Source of the DNA: Dasyornis broadbenti
Lineage: Eukaryota > Chordata > Aves > Passeriformes > Dasyornithidae
Direction: 5' to 3'
DNA: 64,000 nucleotides
Assembly: GCA_013397935.1 (NCBI GenBank)
Contig: VZRN01005387.1
Coordinates: 938,434-1,002,433 of the forward strand
Positions 40,061 to 50,800 of this stretch are shown in pieces. The position numbers and the translations under genes are program-made. Each line of letters begins with the position of its first letter. Position 1 is the first letter of the stretch. Below the pieces are notes generated by a model. The model saw nothing but the letters and a program-made list of their open reading frames with translations, searched no databases and had not been told where the DNA came from.

Positions 40061-41200
40061 CTAAGAAGATGAGGTAACATTGCCCGAAGACATGATGGTT
40101 TCAGGATGGTCACCGTCCTCCTTCTGTGGGTGTGAAGAGTTGTCAGACTTACTCCGGCTGAACTCCATCCCCCCAATGATTGGCCTTTTGAATTTGGTCC
40201 CAGAATCTGCTGGGGGACATTTGCAGCAGCACAGAATCTTGATGAAAGCCCTCCGCATCTCTTTGTTTGTCAAGGTGTAGATGATAGGGTTCGTGGCTGA
40301 ATTGAGCACAGCCAGTACTAAGAAATACTCTGCTTTATAGAGGATTGGGCAGGCCTTCACTTTACACCCCACATCCAGTAAAAGCAGGATGAACAGAGGA
40401 GCCCAGCAGGCAATGAAGACACTCAGGACTATGATCACTGTCTTGAGCAAGGCTAGTGACTTTTCTGAGCTCCGAGTGGCTTTGGTAATGTTTTTCCGAA
40501 ATGTCAGCCTGCGGCTCCTAGTCCTCACCATGGAGTAGATCCTGCAGTAGAGGACCACAATAGATAGCAAAAGGCCAGTGAAAACGGTTGTGCAAAAGAG
40601 AATATAGTGCTTGTGGTAGAGAGGCAGCACGGTGGAGCAGTTGGACAAGAGGTCCTTGCAGTTCCAGCCCATGATCGGGAGTCCCCCGAGGATCACGGAG
40701 ATGAGCCAGCACGCACTGATGAGCAAGAAGGAGCGGAAGCTGTTGCTGCCATTGTGGAGTTTCATCTTCAGCATGGTGATGTATCTCTCAATGGCAATGG
40801 CCAACAGACTGAACACAGAAGCTGACAAGGCAACAAACATGCTGCCTTCTCTTACAAACCACTGGCTGGGGGTGAGGCTATAGGTTTTGTGTCCAGAGAG
40901 CAGGAGGTTGGCAGTGTAAGCCACACCAGCCAGTAAGTCTGAAAGAGCCAAGTTCCCAATGAAATAGTACATGGGTCTGTGAAACTTCTTGGTTTTCCAG
41001 ATGGTAAGCAAGACAAAAATGTTCTCCAAGATTATAAAGCAGCAAATGATGATAAAAACCACGGACGTCACTCTAATTCCACTTTCCACACTCTCATTTA
41101 GCTTTCCCGTGTAATTATAATGCTCTTTGATGACATAGTTGACATCAGTGTTGGTGGGGCTGCTGGCGACCTTCTGGAGGGCAGTGGTGCCGGAGTTCAT
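40061..41200 (-). CDS. S1PR1: Sphingosine-1-phosphate receptor 1
   Basis: Class A G-protein-coupled receptor, 379 residues (human protein 382), in one coding exon as in mammals. In the plasma membrane it binds sphingosine-1-phosphate and signals mainly through Gi; in mammals it controls lymphocyte exit, vessel maturation and endothelial barrier. Seven membrane helices fall near residues 44-67, 78-102, 114-138, 156-175, 197-221, 250-274 and 289-310. Visible landmarks: glycosylation sequon NYT at 29; R117-E118, equal to the ligand-contacting pair of the human receptor; ERY (138-140) at the end of helix 3; Cys pairs 181/188 and 279/284 in the outer loops; CWAP (265-268); NPIIY (304-308); a Cys cluster 324-328 for palmitoylation; RRLTFRK with T233, equal to the human Akt site; and a Ser-rich tail with SRSKSDNSS for GRK phosphorylation. 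Start choice: the ATG at 41200 has A at -3, and the frame upstream reaches a TGA at 41318-41320 with no other ATG. The N-terminal 25 residues are the part most unlike human. Confidence 0.98.
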   Translation of the reverse strand: MNSGTTALQKVASSPTNTDVNYVIKEHYNYTGKLNESVESGIRVTSVVFIIICCFIILENIFVLLTIWKTKKFHRPMYYFIGNLALSDLLAGVAYTANLLLSGHKTYSLTPSQWFVREGSMFVALSASVFSLLAIAIERYITMLKMKLHNGSNSFRSFLLISACWLISVILGGLPIMGWNCKDLLSNCSTVLPLYHKHYILFCTTVFTGLLLSIVVLYCRIYSMVRTRSRRLTFRKNITKATRSSEKSLALLKTVIIVLSVFIACWAPLFILLLLDVGCKVKACPILYKAEYFLVLAVLNSATNPIIYTLTNKEMRRAFIKILCCCKCPPADSGTKFKRPIIGGMEFSRSKSDNSSHPQKEDGDHPETIMSSGNVTSSS

Positions 41201-41332
41201 GGTGCCTGGCTGGGGACTGCTCCCCCAGCGGCCACCAGACGGTGATGCCGACCACAAACCCGGTGGCTGCCTCGCAGCTCCTTGGCCCGGCAGTCTGCCC
41301 GGCACTGCTGCACAGCCTCAGAAACTGCAGTC
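41201..41332 (-). other. S1PR1: S1PR1 exon 2, 5' untranslated part
   Basis: On the minus strand a pyrimidine-rich acceptor, CTCTTGTTCCCAG, ends at 41333, leaving 132 bases of 5' UTR before the ATG. Mammalian S1PR1 also has one intron in its 5' UTR just before the coding exon. The first coding-frame stop (TGA) lies inside this segment at 41318-41320. Confidence 0.65.
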
Positions 41333-42571
41333 CTGGGAACAAGAGGCACAAACCCCAGAGTTAAAAGAAGGAAGGCAAACAATGTAGCAAATGATAAAGG
41401 GTTTAAGATAATCTGCTGGTTTAACTGTGCATCAGAGTCATAAATGTATTCACACATGGATCAGTTTCATTCAGCTGGTAAAATACACTTGAAAGGTGGT
41501 TAGGTATATTCAATAGATAAAGCTAGTAAGACAAAAAATGTTCTGTCACGCAGCACTGAACAAGTTAGAGTCAGCAAGGACTGCATTACTGGACTTTTTC
41601 CAACACAAAAGATCTCAAAGCTCCCCAGCAGTAAGTTCTACTCTTTTTTCTTCAGCGGGAAATACAACAGCAGAGATTTTAAAAGGGAAAGGGCTTGCTT
41701 GGTTTGATTTAACTCCAAATGTATGAAAGTCTGCACAGAAATTACTTGACAGGAGACCTGTATTCTCCTCCATTAATGAAGTCTGAATACGCTTTGGAAA
41801 GGGGTAGTTATGCAACTTAATGATGCCATCTCAAACAGTGGTAAATTCACTGATGTATACACAAACAAGAGATCATCTCAAAGCTGTAAACAGGTAAGGG
41901 GTGCCCTTGCTAAATACAAGTAAGAACATGCTTTACAAAACCCACAGCAGTAAAAAGTTTAGAAAAGCAAGAAAAATATGCAATTAAGCTAGAGAACAAG
42001 CTCATTCCATGGGTCTGAAACAAAGGATGTCAAAAAACCCCCTTGCATTTAAATAACTAGTATTGCAAGCTTTTGAAATGGGCATAATTAAAGAATACAC
42101 ATATAGAAGAAACTCCCTTTACATATAAAGGTTTTGTAGTGGACATTTTAAAAGAATTAAACCCATGATATCATGAAGGAAAGAACAAGCAGATTTGTTA
42201 AATTACAAAGCGGGCCAAAGCAAGAGGTGCGAGGCCAGTGGGTTCAGCTCCCTGCTACTATTCCCGGGCTCCGCACCGCTCTCGGGCACAAACTCGCAGT
42301 GCTCCTGTCCCGCACCGCTCCTGTCCCGCACCGCTCCGGGGCTCAAACTCGCACCTCTCCTCATCCGCCTCGGTCTCTAGCGCGCGTGGCTCCCGTCCCG
42401 CACCGCCTCGGCCGGACCCAGCCGGCCACGCCGGTGTCCAGGCAGCCTCCTCCCCACCCCTTCCTTTTTGTTTCGGGACCCCGGGGGTCGCGTCGAGCGG
42501 CGACCGCAGCGCTGAGACTTCGGGCGGCCCCGCGGTGCGGAGCTGCGCGGCCGCGGCTCCCCGAGCCTTAC
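41333..42571 (-). other. S1PR1: S1PR1 intron 1 (inferred)
   Basis: Bounded by the donor GAG|GTAAGG (GT at 42571-42570) and the acceptor at 41333. About 1.24 kb, starting within the CpG island. Its first part carries GC-rich tandem repeats at 42271-42353. Confidence 0.6.
42271..42353. repeat. GC-rich tandem repeats at the S1PR1 promoter edge
   Basis: A 16-mer GCTCCTGTCCCGCACC occurs twice in tandem (42301-42316, 42317-42332). It sits between two copies of a 28-bp block (42271-42298 and 42326-42353, offset 55 bp) that differ at three positions. A related CGTCCCGCACCG lies at about 42394. It is a likely length-variable minisatellite. Confidence 0.8.
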
Positions 42572-42750
42572 CTCGCTCAAGGGCGGCGCGGAGCCCAGAC
42601 CGGCCCTGCTCATCTTGCGTTCCCGTGGAGCGACTCCGGTGGGCGGGCTGGGGGGCTCGATGGTTTTAATGTTTTTGCAGCTGCAGCTCTCCACCCCGTT
42701 TCCGATTCCCTGTGTCTCCTCCCTGCCTGCGTGAGCGACCTGCACGCCCA
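42572..42750 (-). other. S1PR1: S1PR1 exon 1, non-coding (inferred; 5' end approximate)
   Basis: The minus-strand donor GCGAG|GTAAGG at 42572 is strong and lies in the CpG island, at the position expected for the first non-coding exon of S1PR1. The transcription start is not determined by the sequence; no clear TATA box is seen, which fits a CpG-island promoter. The upper boundary given is only an estimate. Confidence 0.5.
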
Positions 42751-43199
42751 GCCTAGCCCAGCCACCGCCGGCGGGACACCCCCGCCCGCCGTGCCGGCCG
42801 TGCCCCGCCCGCCGGGGTGTGAGCAGCCGCGGGCGCTGCTGTGCCGGGCTGGTCCGGACCCCGAGGGGCCGCACAGGAGGGCGTGAGGCGAAGAACTCCC
42901 CCGCGGGACTCCCTCGCCCTGCCGGCCGGGGGACGCGGGGAGGGGACACCGCGGCCGCGCTCCAGCCGTCCTTGGCCTGGGAGCCGCCGCCTCCCGCCAC
43001 CGGGCGCAGCCGGCATTCCGGGGAAGGAGGTGTTGGCACGGCCCGGCCGGCTCCGAGCACGGCCCCTGCGCCTCGAAGAGTGCCGGGGGCAGCATCCCGC
43101 CCTCCCGTCTTTCTTGCCCTCCCAAGTAGGCACAGAAAGGCTATGGCCAAAGGCAGCCTCCCGTAGGCTACCTCCGTTCTCCCTCTTAGAGGACAGTGT

Positions 43200-44477
43200 A
43201 ACTCATGTTTAAGGAAACACCTGGAAGAAGCTGTTCCATTTTCTCACAACGCCAAGGTGTGTTTTTGCCCTGGCAGGCCCGGTGGCTGCCAGCCGCACTC
43301 GTGGCCTGCAGAGTGATTCACCAGCGGCTCCCCCCGGGCAGGCAGCAGCCCGATGGTGCCAAGGCTGCAGGCTGAGGGGGCAGAAGCAAGAGCTGGCCTA
43401 TAGGGGCTAAGCTCAGCTCCTGCCACTGTCAAACAGCACCAGGTGTTTTCACATGCGAAAAAACCCCCAACCAATCAAACAACCCAAATCCAACCTCTGT
43501 ATGTTCACATGATGCTGTAAAATACCTACATGTTTGAAAGCATGAAGAAAAGTTTTAAATGCATTTTTGTTAGAAGCAAAATTGGCAATGGCAACTACTT
43601 AACACTGTTACTACTGTATTACATAAAGACAGAGACAGAAGTGAGTTTAGGTTTTATACTTCCTTCTCCCTTCAAACTTTAAAAGAAAAAATACCTTTGG
43701 TCTATGTGGAATGCCAGCTCCTGTAATATTCTACTGTTGCACTTACTGCAGAAATCTTCCTCTTCCTTCCCTTGCTCTTCTCTTGTTAACTTCAAATTGA
43801 AACGCAAAAGAATATCACAAAAGGCCAGAGCTCAATATATTAGGTCTTTCAGTTTATAGCATCGTGCTGGTCAATTAGCAGTAGCATTTGTTATGGGGAA
43901 GCAGCTTTCCTCTGAAAAACAGTATGAGTACTCTACCCTCATGTAAGTAAAGAGGGTCCCTCTTTATTTATGCAAATAATCATGTTTCAATTGCTCCACG
44001 CCTTTCCCAGAATGACTCAGATAAATTGCACCGGCAAACAAACATGTACTCTTCCACCACAAAGCTAGAAACTTGAAAAGATATCTAGCCTCTTGAGAGC
44101 CTGGAGGAAAATACAGCCGTTAAGTCACAACGGCCAGAAAAGGCACGTGAGATAAATCATGGTTGAGGTTGACATATGCATCCCCCTGCAACTGCCTGAC
44201 ATACCCCAGATATTTTAAGCTTTCCCCCTCATTTATCTAATATATATATAATACTAAATAAAAGCGCATTCATGAGGCAGTTTCTTCTAGGAATAATTCT
44301 CACACAACTTTAAGTAAAAGGAACATATTAAAGAAACATGCTTTAATTAAAAGATAGAATGACTCAGGGTTTCATTAGTCAGATGTGCAGGCTTTAATGT
44401 TCAGGCTATTGGTTACCAGCTGAGAGAACACAGAGATGTGACATCCAACAAATTAATTGTCAGAGGCTGTGTAAAAC
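43200..44477. other. Intergenic DNA upstream of S1PR1
   Basis: No exon recognised. AT-rich apart from a GC-richer patch at 43260-43400. Upstream enhancers of S1PR1 may lie here but none can be named from sequence alone. Confidence 0.55.
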
Positions 44478-45235
44478 CACAGAACCATAGAATGTTTTGG
44501 GCTGGAATGGACCTTAAAGATCGCCCAGTTCCTACTCTGCTGCCATGTGTAGGGGCACCTTTCACTAAGCCAGGATGCTCAAAGCTCCATCCGACCTAGC
44601 CTTGAACACTTCCAGGGATGGGACATGCACCCTTTCTTTGGGCAACCTGTTCCAGGGCCTCGCCACCCTCATAGCAAAGAAATTCTTACCAATATCTAAA
44701 CTAAACCTATCCTCTTTCAGTTTGAAGCCATTCTCTCATCCTGTCACTACACACTCTTGTAAAAAGTCCCTTTCCAGCTTTCCTGTAGAGCCCCCTTTAG
44801 ATACTGAAGCCACAATAAAGTAACCCCTGGCTGAACAAACTCAACTCTCTCAGCCTTTCCTCATAAGACAGTTGAGTTTGTTCAGCCTGGAGAAGAGAAA
44901 GCTCCAGCCTTGTGATCATTATTTGTGCCCCTCCTCTGGACCTGCTCTGCCAGGTCAATACCCTTCCTGTACTGAGAACCCCAGAGCTGGACACAGCACT
45001 GCAAGTGGGGTCTCACCAGAGCAGAGCAGAGGGGCAGAATCCCCTCCCTTGACCTGCTGTCCACATTGCTTGTGGTGCAGCCCAGGATGCAAACAGCTTT
45101 CTGGGCTACAAGCTCCCATTGCCAGGTCATGTCCAGCCTCTCATCCACCAGCACCCCCAAGTCCTTCTTCATCTCTGCCTCCCTCAGCCTGTACTTTTAC
45201 AAGGAGTTGCTCCAACCTAGGTGCAGCACTGGGCA
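44478..45235 (-). mobile_element. CR1 LINE fragment, 5'-truncated
   Basis: The plus strand carries the reverse complement of a CR1 3' region: ACAGAACCATAGAATG at the tail (44478 on), then the familiar blocks GGACCTTAAAGATC, CTTGAACACTTCCAGGGATG, GCAACCTGTTCCAG, and further up CAGAGCTGGACACAGCACT and CACCCCCAAGTCCTTCTTC. The minus-strand open frame 44882-45172 encodes the end of the CR1 reverse-transcriptase protein, with DLGVLVDERLDM, ILGCT and SALVRPHLQCCVQLWG recognisable; it is broken at its end. The element is cut at about 45235, the usual 5' truncation. It carries an unusual internal inverted duplication (see 44829-44887). Confidence 0.95.
44829..44887. repeat. Perfect 17-bp inverted repeat inside the CR1
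   Basis: GGCTGAACAAACTCAAC (44829-44845) is mirrored exactly by GTTGAGTTTGTTCAGCC (44871-44887), with a 25-bp spacer. In intact CR1 copies only the first arm is expected here, preceded by CTTCTCTTCTCCA. In this copy that stretch is missing before the first arm and appears inverted after the second arm (TGGAGAAGAG). The second arm is therefore a locally inverted copy of CR1 sequence. Confidence 0.85.
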
Positions 45236-47224
45236 AAATATACAGGCAAGTTCAGTTCTACTCAAAAAAGTTGGGTATTTGTATTCCAAAAAGCATCATT
45301 AAACTTAGATGACCACACACATTTACAGCCTTCTTGACATCTCAGCAGGGAGGAAACCGAAATGAAGCGCTTCACAGGCAAATGAAACCAGATCAGCTGA
45401 ATTTGCACTGAAGGCTGTCTAAACCCTCAGAGAAGACAGGTTAACACGGCTCAACTGCACAGGTTCTAACCTGTTTACAAGGCTGAAACACTAACACAGG
45501 TAAACTCAAGTTGGTCCAGCCAACTCTACCAAAACTGTAGCTGCTGAGGGGGTTTACACCAGGGTTATACTCCCACCTCACCAAGAGAACAAGCCACCAA
45601 CAGAATGAGAACTCTTTTCTCAGTACCTCTCCAACTGCCTGGTCCACTGATAAGGAAGCCTGCACTTCTACTACAGAAATCCAGTGTATATACAGCTCGT
45701 TTGAGAACTCGACTCTGGAACTGCCTATGGTCAGAATAAGGAGAAAGAACAACACAGTGTTATTCATTCATTTCAGAAATAACCAGAATGCAGGTCTTGG
45801 TGAAATGCCAGCAGGTGGGCTGCACACACCAGGACACCAAAATGACACATAAAAGATGCTTCACCTGGGTAAACTGGTTTTAAAAAGTGTTCTGCAACAT
45901 GTCTACTGCATAAAGAGGCAGATGCATTTTTCACAGGGATTCTGAATATATATATACCCTTAAGTCGTTTTTAGGATGAGCAGAAACTCATGTTTTGGGG
46001 AACGTCAACAACAACAAAATAATACTGACTGAATGTGACAATCAAAGTCTTTGTGGAACTTCCAATGAGAACTCAGCATGGTGCGGATTGCAGAAACCTG
46101 GCTAGTCACAGAGCAATTTCCTTGCAGGTAAATGCTTTGATCTTGACACAAAAGAAGCTGCGAGCTGGGGTCCACCCAATGCCTGCATACCAAAAGACTG
46201 GTGGCCTCTGACACCACCAGATTGAACTCTCCCAGTGCTGCTGGACAACTCACAGTTGCATCAGAGGAGTGCCTGAACACTGTCCATCTTGAAAAGATAG
46301 TGACAACCCCTGCAAGACAGATTAGCAGAGGATTTTTCAGCAACACGTCATCCTTTTCCCTTTCGAAAGTCTTTGTCAATAAGCAAAAACTACTTTTATT
46401 CAATCAGATGCAACTTAGGTCACTTTCTCTCTGAAGTGCTGGGTCACAACAAGAAATCCACGAAACACTCCCAGAGTGCAGGTTTGCTCACCAAGAAAAC
46501 ATCAAGACTGGCCAGCAGAATCCCCCCAAAATTCTCATGACTAGAAGAAATATAACAGTCAGATTCATATTTCTGCTGCAATCCCTGAACAAATATTCCA
46601 TATTTTGAATCATTTGTCTAGATTTACAGGCACTGTAGCATGCTCTTATATGTGCATTCAAGTAACAAATACTTTTCAAGATCTGTAAGGAAAAAAAAAC
46701 CCTAACTAACTTGTTCCAACGGGTTCAAATGACATTTAAATGAAGAACATGCAGGCAGAAGAAAATTATAATACTGTGAGATAACTCAAACCATACTGGA
46801 AGACTATACCAGAAAGTTCCAAGAGAGCAGAGAAGACACTGAGTGTAAGTATTTCTGTATCTGTAAGAAAGCAACAAACAGTAAATTAAATCATTTTATT
46901 AATTTGTTAACATAAGAGAAAATACAAACCATTTATATTGTTTCTTGAGCGATACTGAGTACCTAAGAGAACAATTCAGATTTATTGTTCTGTTTAAAAT
47001 TAATTAATGTTTCAGTTGCATCACTTTTCCAGTTTAGAACAATCTGATTTTAAATTACTCTTTCCACAGCGAATTGGCTAGATGAATTAATTTTCTTTTG
47101 ATATTCATAGTTTTCAAAAATTCTGTATCTTCTTTCCTCAGATTAGAATCCAATACCTAATTTGGAGAAAAAGAAAGTCATGAGAACATTGCAAAGACTA
47201 AAGCACACATCTTTGTTCAGTGTT
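45236..47224. other. Intergenic DNA
   Basis: No gene recognised. Open frames of 108 and 132 codons on the minus strand (45441-45767, 46005-46403) have no domain and no supporting splice or start context. Confidence 0.6.
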
Positions 47225-47373
47225 AGTATTCCATAACTTACAGTTATAGAATATTCAGTATTAGTATTCTATAACTTATTTATTAGTATTTGTCTTGGTT
47301 TGGAAGACAGGCGTCTGCTAAGGCAGGTGGAAACCTGCCTTAGAGGATATGACCCCCAGTATTCTATAACTTA
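47225..47373. repeat. Three direct copies of a 16-mer around the LTR fragment
   Basis: AGTATTCTATAACTTA occurs at 47263-47278 and 47358-47373, and with one change (C for T) at 47225-47240. The last two flank the LTR fragment at 47291-47357. Confidence 0.85.
47291..47357 (+). mobile_element. Short LTR fragment, same family as the 8.6-kb solo LTR
   Basis: TGTCTTGGTTTGGAAGACAG and the following sequence to GATATGACCCCC align with the first 70 or so bases of the solo LTR at 8569, with scattered differences. Only the 5' end is present. It includes a perfect 11-bp hairpin (47318-47328 with 47333-47343, arm CTAAGGCAGGT, loop GGAA). The hexamer AGTATT abuts both ends (47285-47290 and 47358-47363). 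Confidence 0.75.
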
Positions 47374-47716
47374 GATGATCTGGTTTTGATATTCTTGATA
47401 TTGATAAATAATACTAATTAAATGGCCTATTCTGTTTTAAAAATAATTGTAAAAGCTATTGTAAAATGTTTTCTATATTTATTTTTGTGAGAATCTGTAC
47501 TTTACTTTTAGATCACTAAGCTGAATATAATATTGTGAAAAGCTCGAGTGTGAAGGGAAAGAATTGAAGCAGTTGAGAAAGTGACGTGCAATAGTTTGCA
47601 TGGACATCATTGTACCCAAAACCATAACACACTTCAATGGATGGAGCAATCATTACTAGGATGGTAAAACTGCTAAATGTACTTTTGAACTCCGTGTTAG
47701 TAGTCCAACTACGGAA

Positions 47717-47821
47717 TGCTTCTCAAAGGGCTAGGCCACTCTCAGGATCACAAACATTCCTCTGGGGCACAGCGATTGAGATGTGCTCCAATCGCTCGGT
47801 GCTGTGCTCCTTTGAGAAGCA
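47717..47821. repeat. Nested inverted repeats, 105-nt hairpin
   Basis: The outer arms TGCTTCTCAAAGG (47717-47729) and CCTTTGAGAAGCA (47809-47821) are perfect complements over 13 bp. Inside, AGCGATTG (47771-47778) pairs with CAATCGCT (47789-47796) around a 10-nt loop, and GCACAGC (47767-47773) can pair with GCTGTGC (47801-47807). No target duplication flanks it. It could be a small palindromic transposon remnant or a structured RNA; I do not recognise the family. Confidence 0.7.
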
Positions 47822-47829
47822 CATCCCAC

Positions 47830-50800
47830 AACCTTGGCCCCGCTCACAGCGCCTTACAGAACCATACGTATGTTACAACACTGGGAAACACTCTGCAAAT
47901 ACTCAACGTTTTCTTTCAAAGTTTTTTAAAATTAGGTACATTAAAAGTCTCCCAACATGGTAACACAAAAAGTTATCAGAAGGTTGGCTTATCTGCTGTT
48001 TTTACTCAGGGCACAATAGTGAGAGGTGAGTTTCAAAGCTTTGTAAAGGGTGTGGCAATGTGGAAAGAGGTTACTGCCTTGGATTCAATCAGTAGCAGCA
48101 ACAGCTACACCACCTTTACCCCCATTTTTAGAAGTATGGGTTAATAACCAGAGTGCAAAAAGACGTGTGAATATTATGAAGCGACTTGACCTAGTAAATT
48201 TGCGAACTTACCAGTATTACAGTTTCTTTTTTACGTATGTAGTCAGAAAATAACACCCCGGGAGTCATGTTGGGGGGCAGATGGGACAGAAACACTTCTG
48301 CAGCCTGATTTTAAAAAAATCCTGAATACACACTTTTAAAACCCATTTCCATTATTTTCCTATGAAACTTTCTTAGACGCCTTCAGCTCCAGTGATATAA
48401 GAGATGAAAACCAGAACAAAGCAAGAAAAAAATAAGAGAGGGAGCTACTCAGAGTCAGGCAGGAAGCTACTTGGCTGCACAGAAAATGGCCTCACCCTTT
48501 CCACTGACTCTTAGTTTATATTTTTCTTTTCCTTATTTGTTTCAAGAGAGTTTCCTTGCATTAGAAGTCCCAGTGCTCCTGCAAAGGCAGCTGACTGCAC
48601 TTAGGTAGACAGCACTGATAAATTGCATCTTATTTTAAGTAATGAGTGCCCCAATCAGTCACTACCATAAATGACACAACGATAGGGAAGAAAAAATGCC
48701 TTCAGATTTCTGGTTTATTCCCAGAATAATGGCAAGATGATGGGTTACATGGATGAAATGGATGCATTGCTGTATCTTAAAAAGGGTCATTGTAGAAAGG
48801 TGAAAAAGTTTTCTCTCTAGGGGAAGTTTATTTTACAGAAATAAGAACAAGAGGAGGAATTTCAACCCTGGGGAAGAATATGCATATAATTCCAAGAATT
48901 CACTTGAGGGATAAATTCTGAGTTTAAAACAAAACAAAATCTTTAAAAAATTAGTATCTCCAGGCTAACTGACCCAAGAAGAATTAAAAAATGGAAATAA
49001 ACTTCCTGGTTTTGTATGTCCAGCACTTTTATATCCTTTTGGTCTTCTATGTTCTGTTTCTATTACCAAACATCACTCTTGCCTGCTACTCCTAAATCTC
49101 ACTAGTGTTCACTTGCCAACTTCTTATTACTTGCCTTATTTATTTGTTCAATGCTGGCAGTACTTTAGAAAGGTTCATTTAGATGAGGTGATGTGGACTT
49201 ATTCTTCAGCAACCTTTACTTAAGAAGAAAACTATTACCACAAGAGTAATGCCAATGTAATCGTAGATAGGAGCACAAAATATGAATCCACTGAGTCTTG
49301 TCTTTCATTCTGCAACCTCATCAAAAGTAAAAGAGAACTTGCTCAATGATTCTGAGTTAACAAACACGGTATAAAACTTGTGAATACCACATTTAAAGGA
49401 AGTGATATCTTCAGTGATATCTCCCAAGGCTACAGGAGATAACAGGGGTTCAGTCTCTGGGGCAATTATAGCTTCTAGCAGAAAACAATGGCTGTTAGTG
49501 AGGCGCTGTGTAAAACTGCTCATCACACCTGGGGGAAAGATAGCTCGGGTCAGCTGAGTCCCAGCACTTAAAAAGTTTATATTGCCTCAAATTACACTTC
49601 ACTTTGTACACAGCTAAAATTAAACTCTTCTGTAGTTCTAAAGCCACTAATTGGCAGCAATGGAAGTGCTAGGAAAGATTACAAAATAATAATGAAAAAA
49701 AACCAACCACAGAAAAAAGTCCTGAACCAACAACAATCAGCTTGAATGTATTTAGAAAAGTATCAGATTAAAACTGTAACCTGCCACAGCTACTCCTTAA
49801 GAAGAATGCTTTTTTAATGATACTGTTCCTGATAATTCCTCTCATTACTCATTTCACTGCTTAGACTGCGTAACCTAGATTGAGAAAATGGTGGCTTGTG
49901 TTCCTCGCAAAAGCAGGTGCAGACACCAAAAACATTGTAAAATCTCTTTGACAGAAGAGACACTGAAATATATTAATGAATTCAAAGCCATTCTCACAGT
50001 AGCCTAAAGTCACCTATGTGGGGCATTAGCAACAAAATCTGTTTTAATTCCAATTAACTCAGAACAGGGGGGTGATCAGTCAGAATCAAGTACAAAAAAC
50101 CCAGAACTGTTCTAATCAGCTTGGGACCTTTAGCCACATAGCTAATCCTAACTGACCCTGTACTGGTAATACTGGAGCTAGAATTTGCTAACCTCCATAA
50201 AGATTTGGTTCCTTTGACACATCATTTGTGTTGGGAGCAGTATGTTGATGTGATGTCTGTTTCTTTACAGAGAACTAGAGGTGAAACTCCAACTTGTGTT
50301 TTGTAAATTCTTAGAAAGACATCACTGCCAAAAGCCATATTTGGGGAATATTAGGCACATGAATAACTTCTAGTCCTTGTTTTATGAGTTCAGATACATT
50401 GAGAAGCAAGGAGTCCCTCAAGAGTACAGTTTGAATTTTTTTTTATAATGCTAAGGTATTGTTCTAAAAAGTGACTTTTCAAAAGCGCTATTAGCAGATA
50501 GCCACTGGTAGAAAGGTTTATTTCTGGACAATTTTTCCAACTTTCACTTAGTCATTGCCATAGTTTTCTGCAAAAGCTAAAAAAAGACTAAAAATTACCT
50601 TAGTTTACTAAATGAGCCCTTCTTTTTGGAACTATTGAACCCCTCATGACAACAGTTGAGCCAGGTACAGAGATTTCTTAGACACCTAGAGTGGCATTCC
50701 CAGGTACTAGGGCCCCCTGGACTGCAGGCCATGCTTGAAACTAGAAAATAACCTTGCTGTGGAGATTGTGTAACTTTCTTGGAACACTACACTGTGCAGG

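Larger units (their letters stand above)
42240..43110. promoter_or_regulatory. S1PR1: CpG island, S1PR1 promoter
   Basis: About 870 bp of GC-rich, CG-dense sequence at the 5' end of the S1PR1 transcription unit. The receptor gene in mammals also starts in such an island. Open frames here (up to 257 codons, minus) are Pro/Arg/Gly-rich, overlap each other in several phases and have no domain, so I do not call them genes. Confidence 0.8.

Noticed and set aside
41201..41305. N-terminal extension of S1PR1 by 35 codons
   Set aside because: The upstream in-frame start at 41305 is a GTG, not ATG, and the frame closes at a TGA at 41318-41320. The ATG at 41200 gives the expected protein length and a good start context.
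42377..43150. Open frame of 257 codons on the minus strand in the S1PR1 CpG island, and overlapping frames on both strands
   Set aside because: Composition is Pro/Arg/Gly/Ala-rich in several phases at once, no domain is present, and it overlaps the non-coding first exon and promoter. Long frames are expected in CpG-rich DNA because stop codons are AT-rich.
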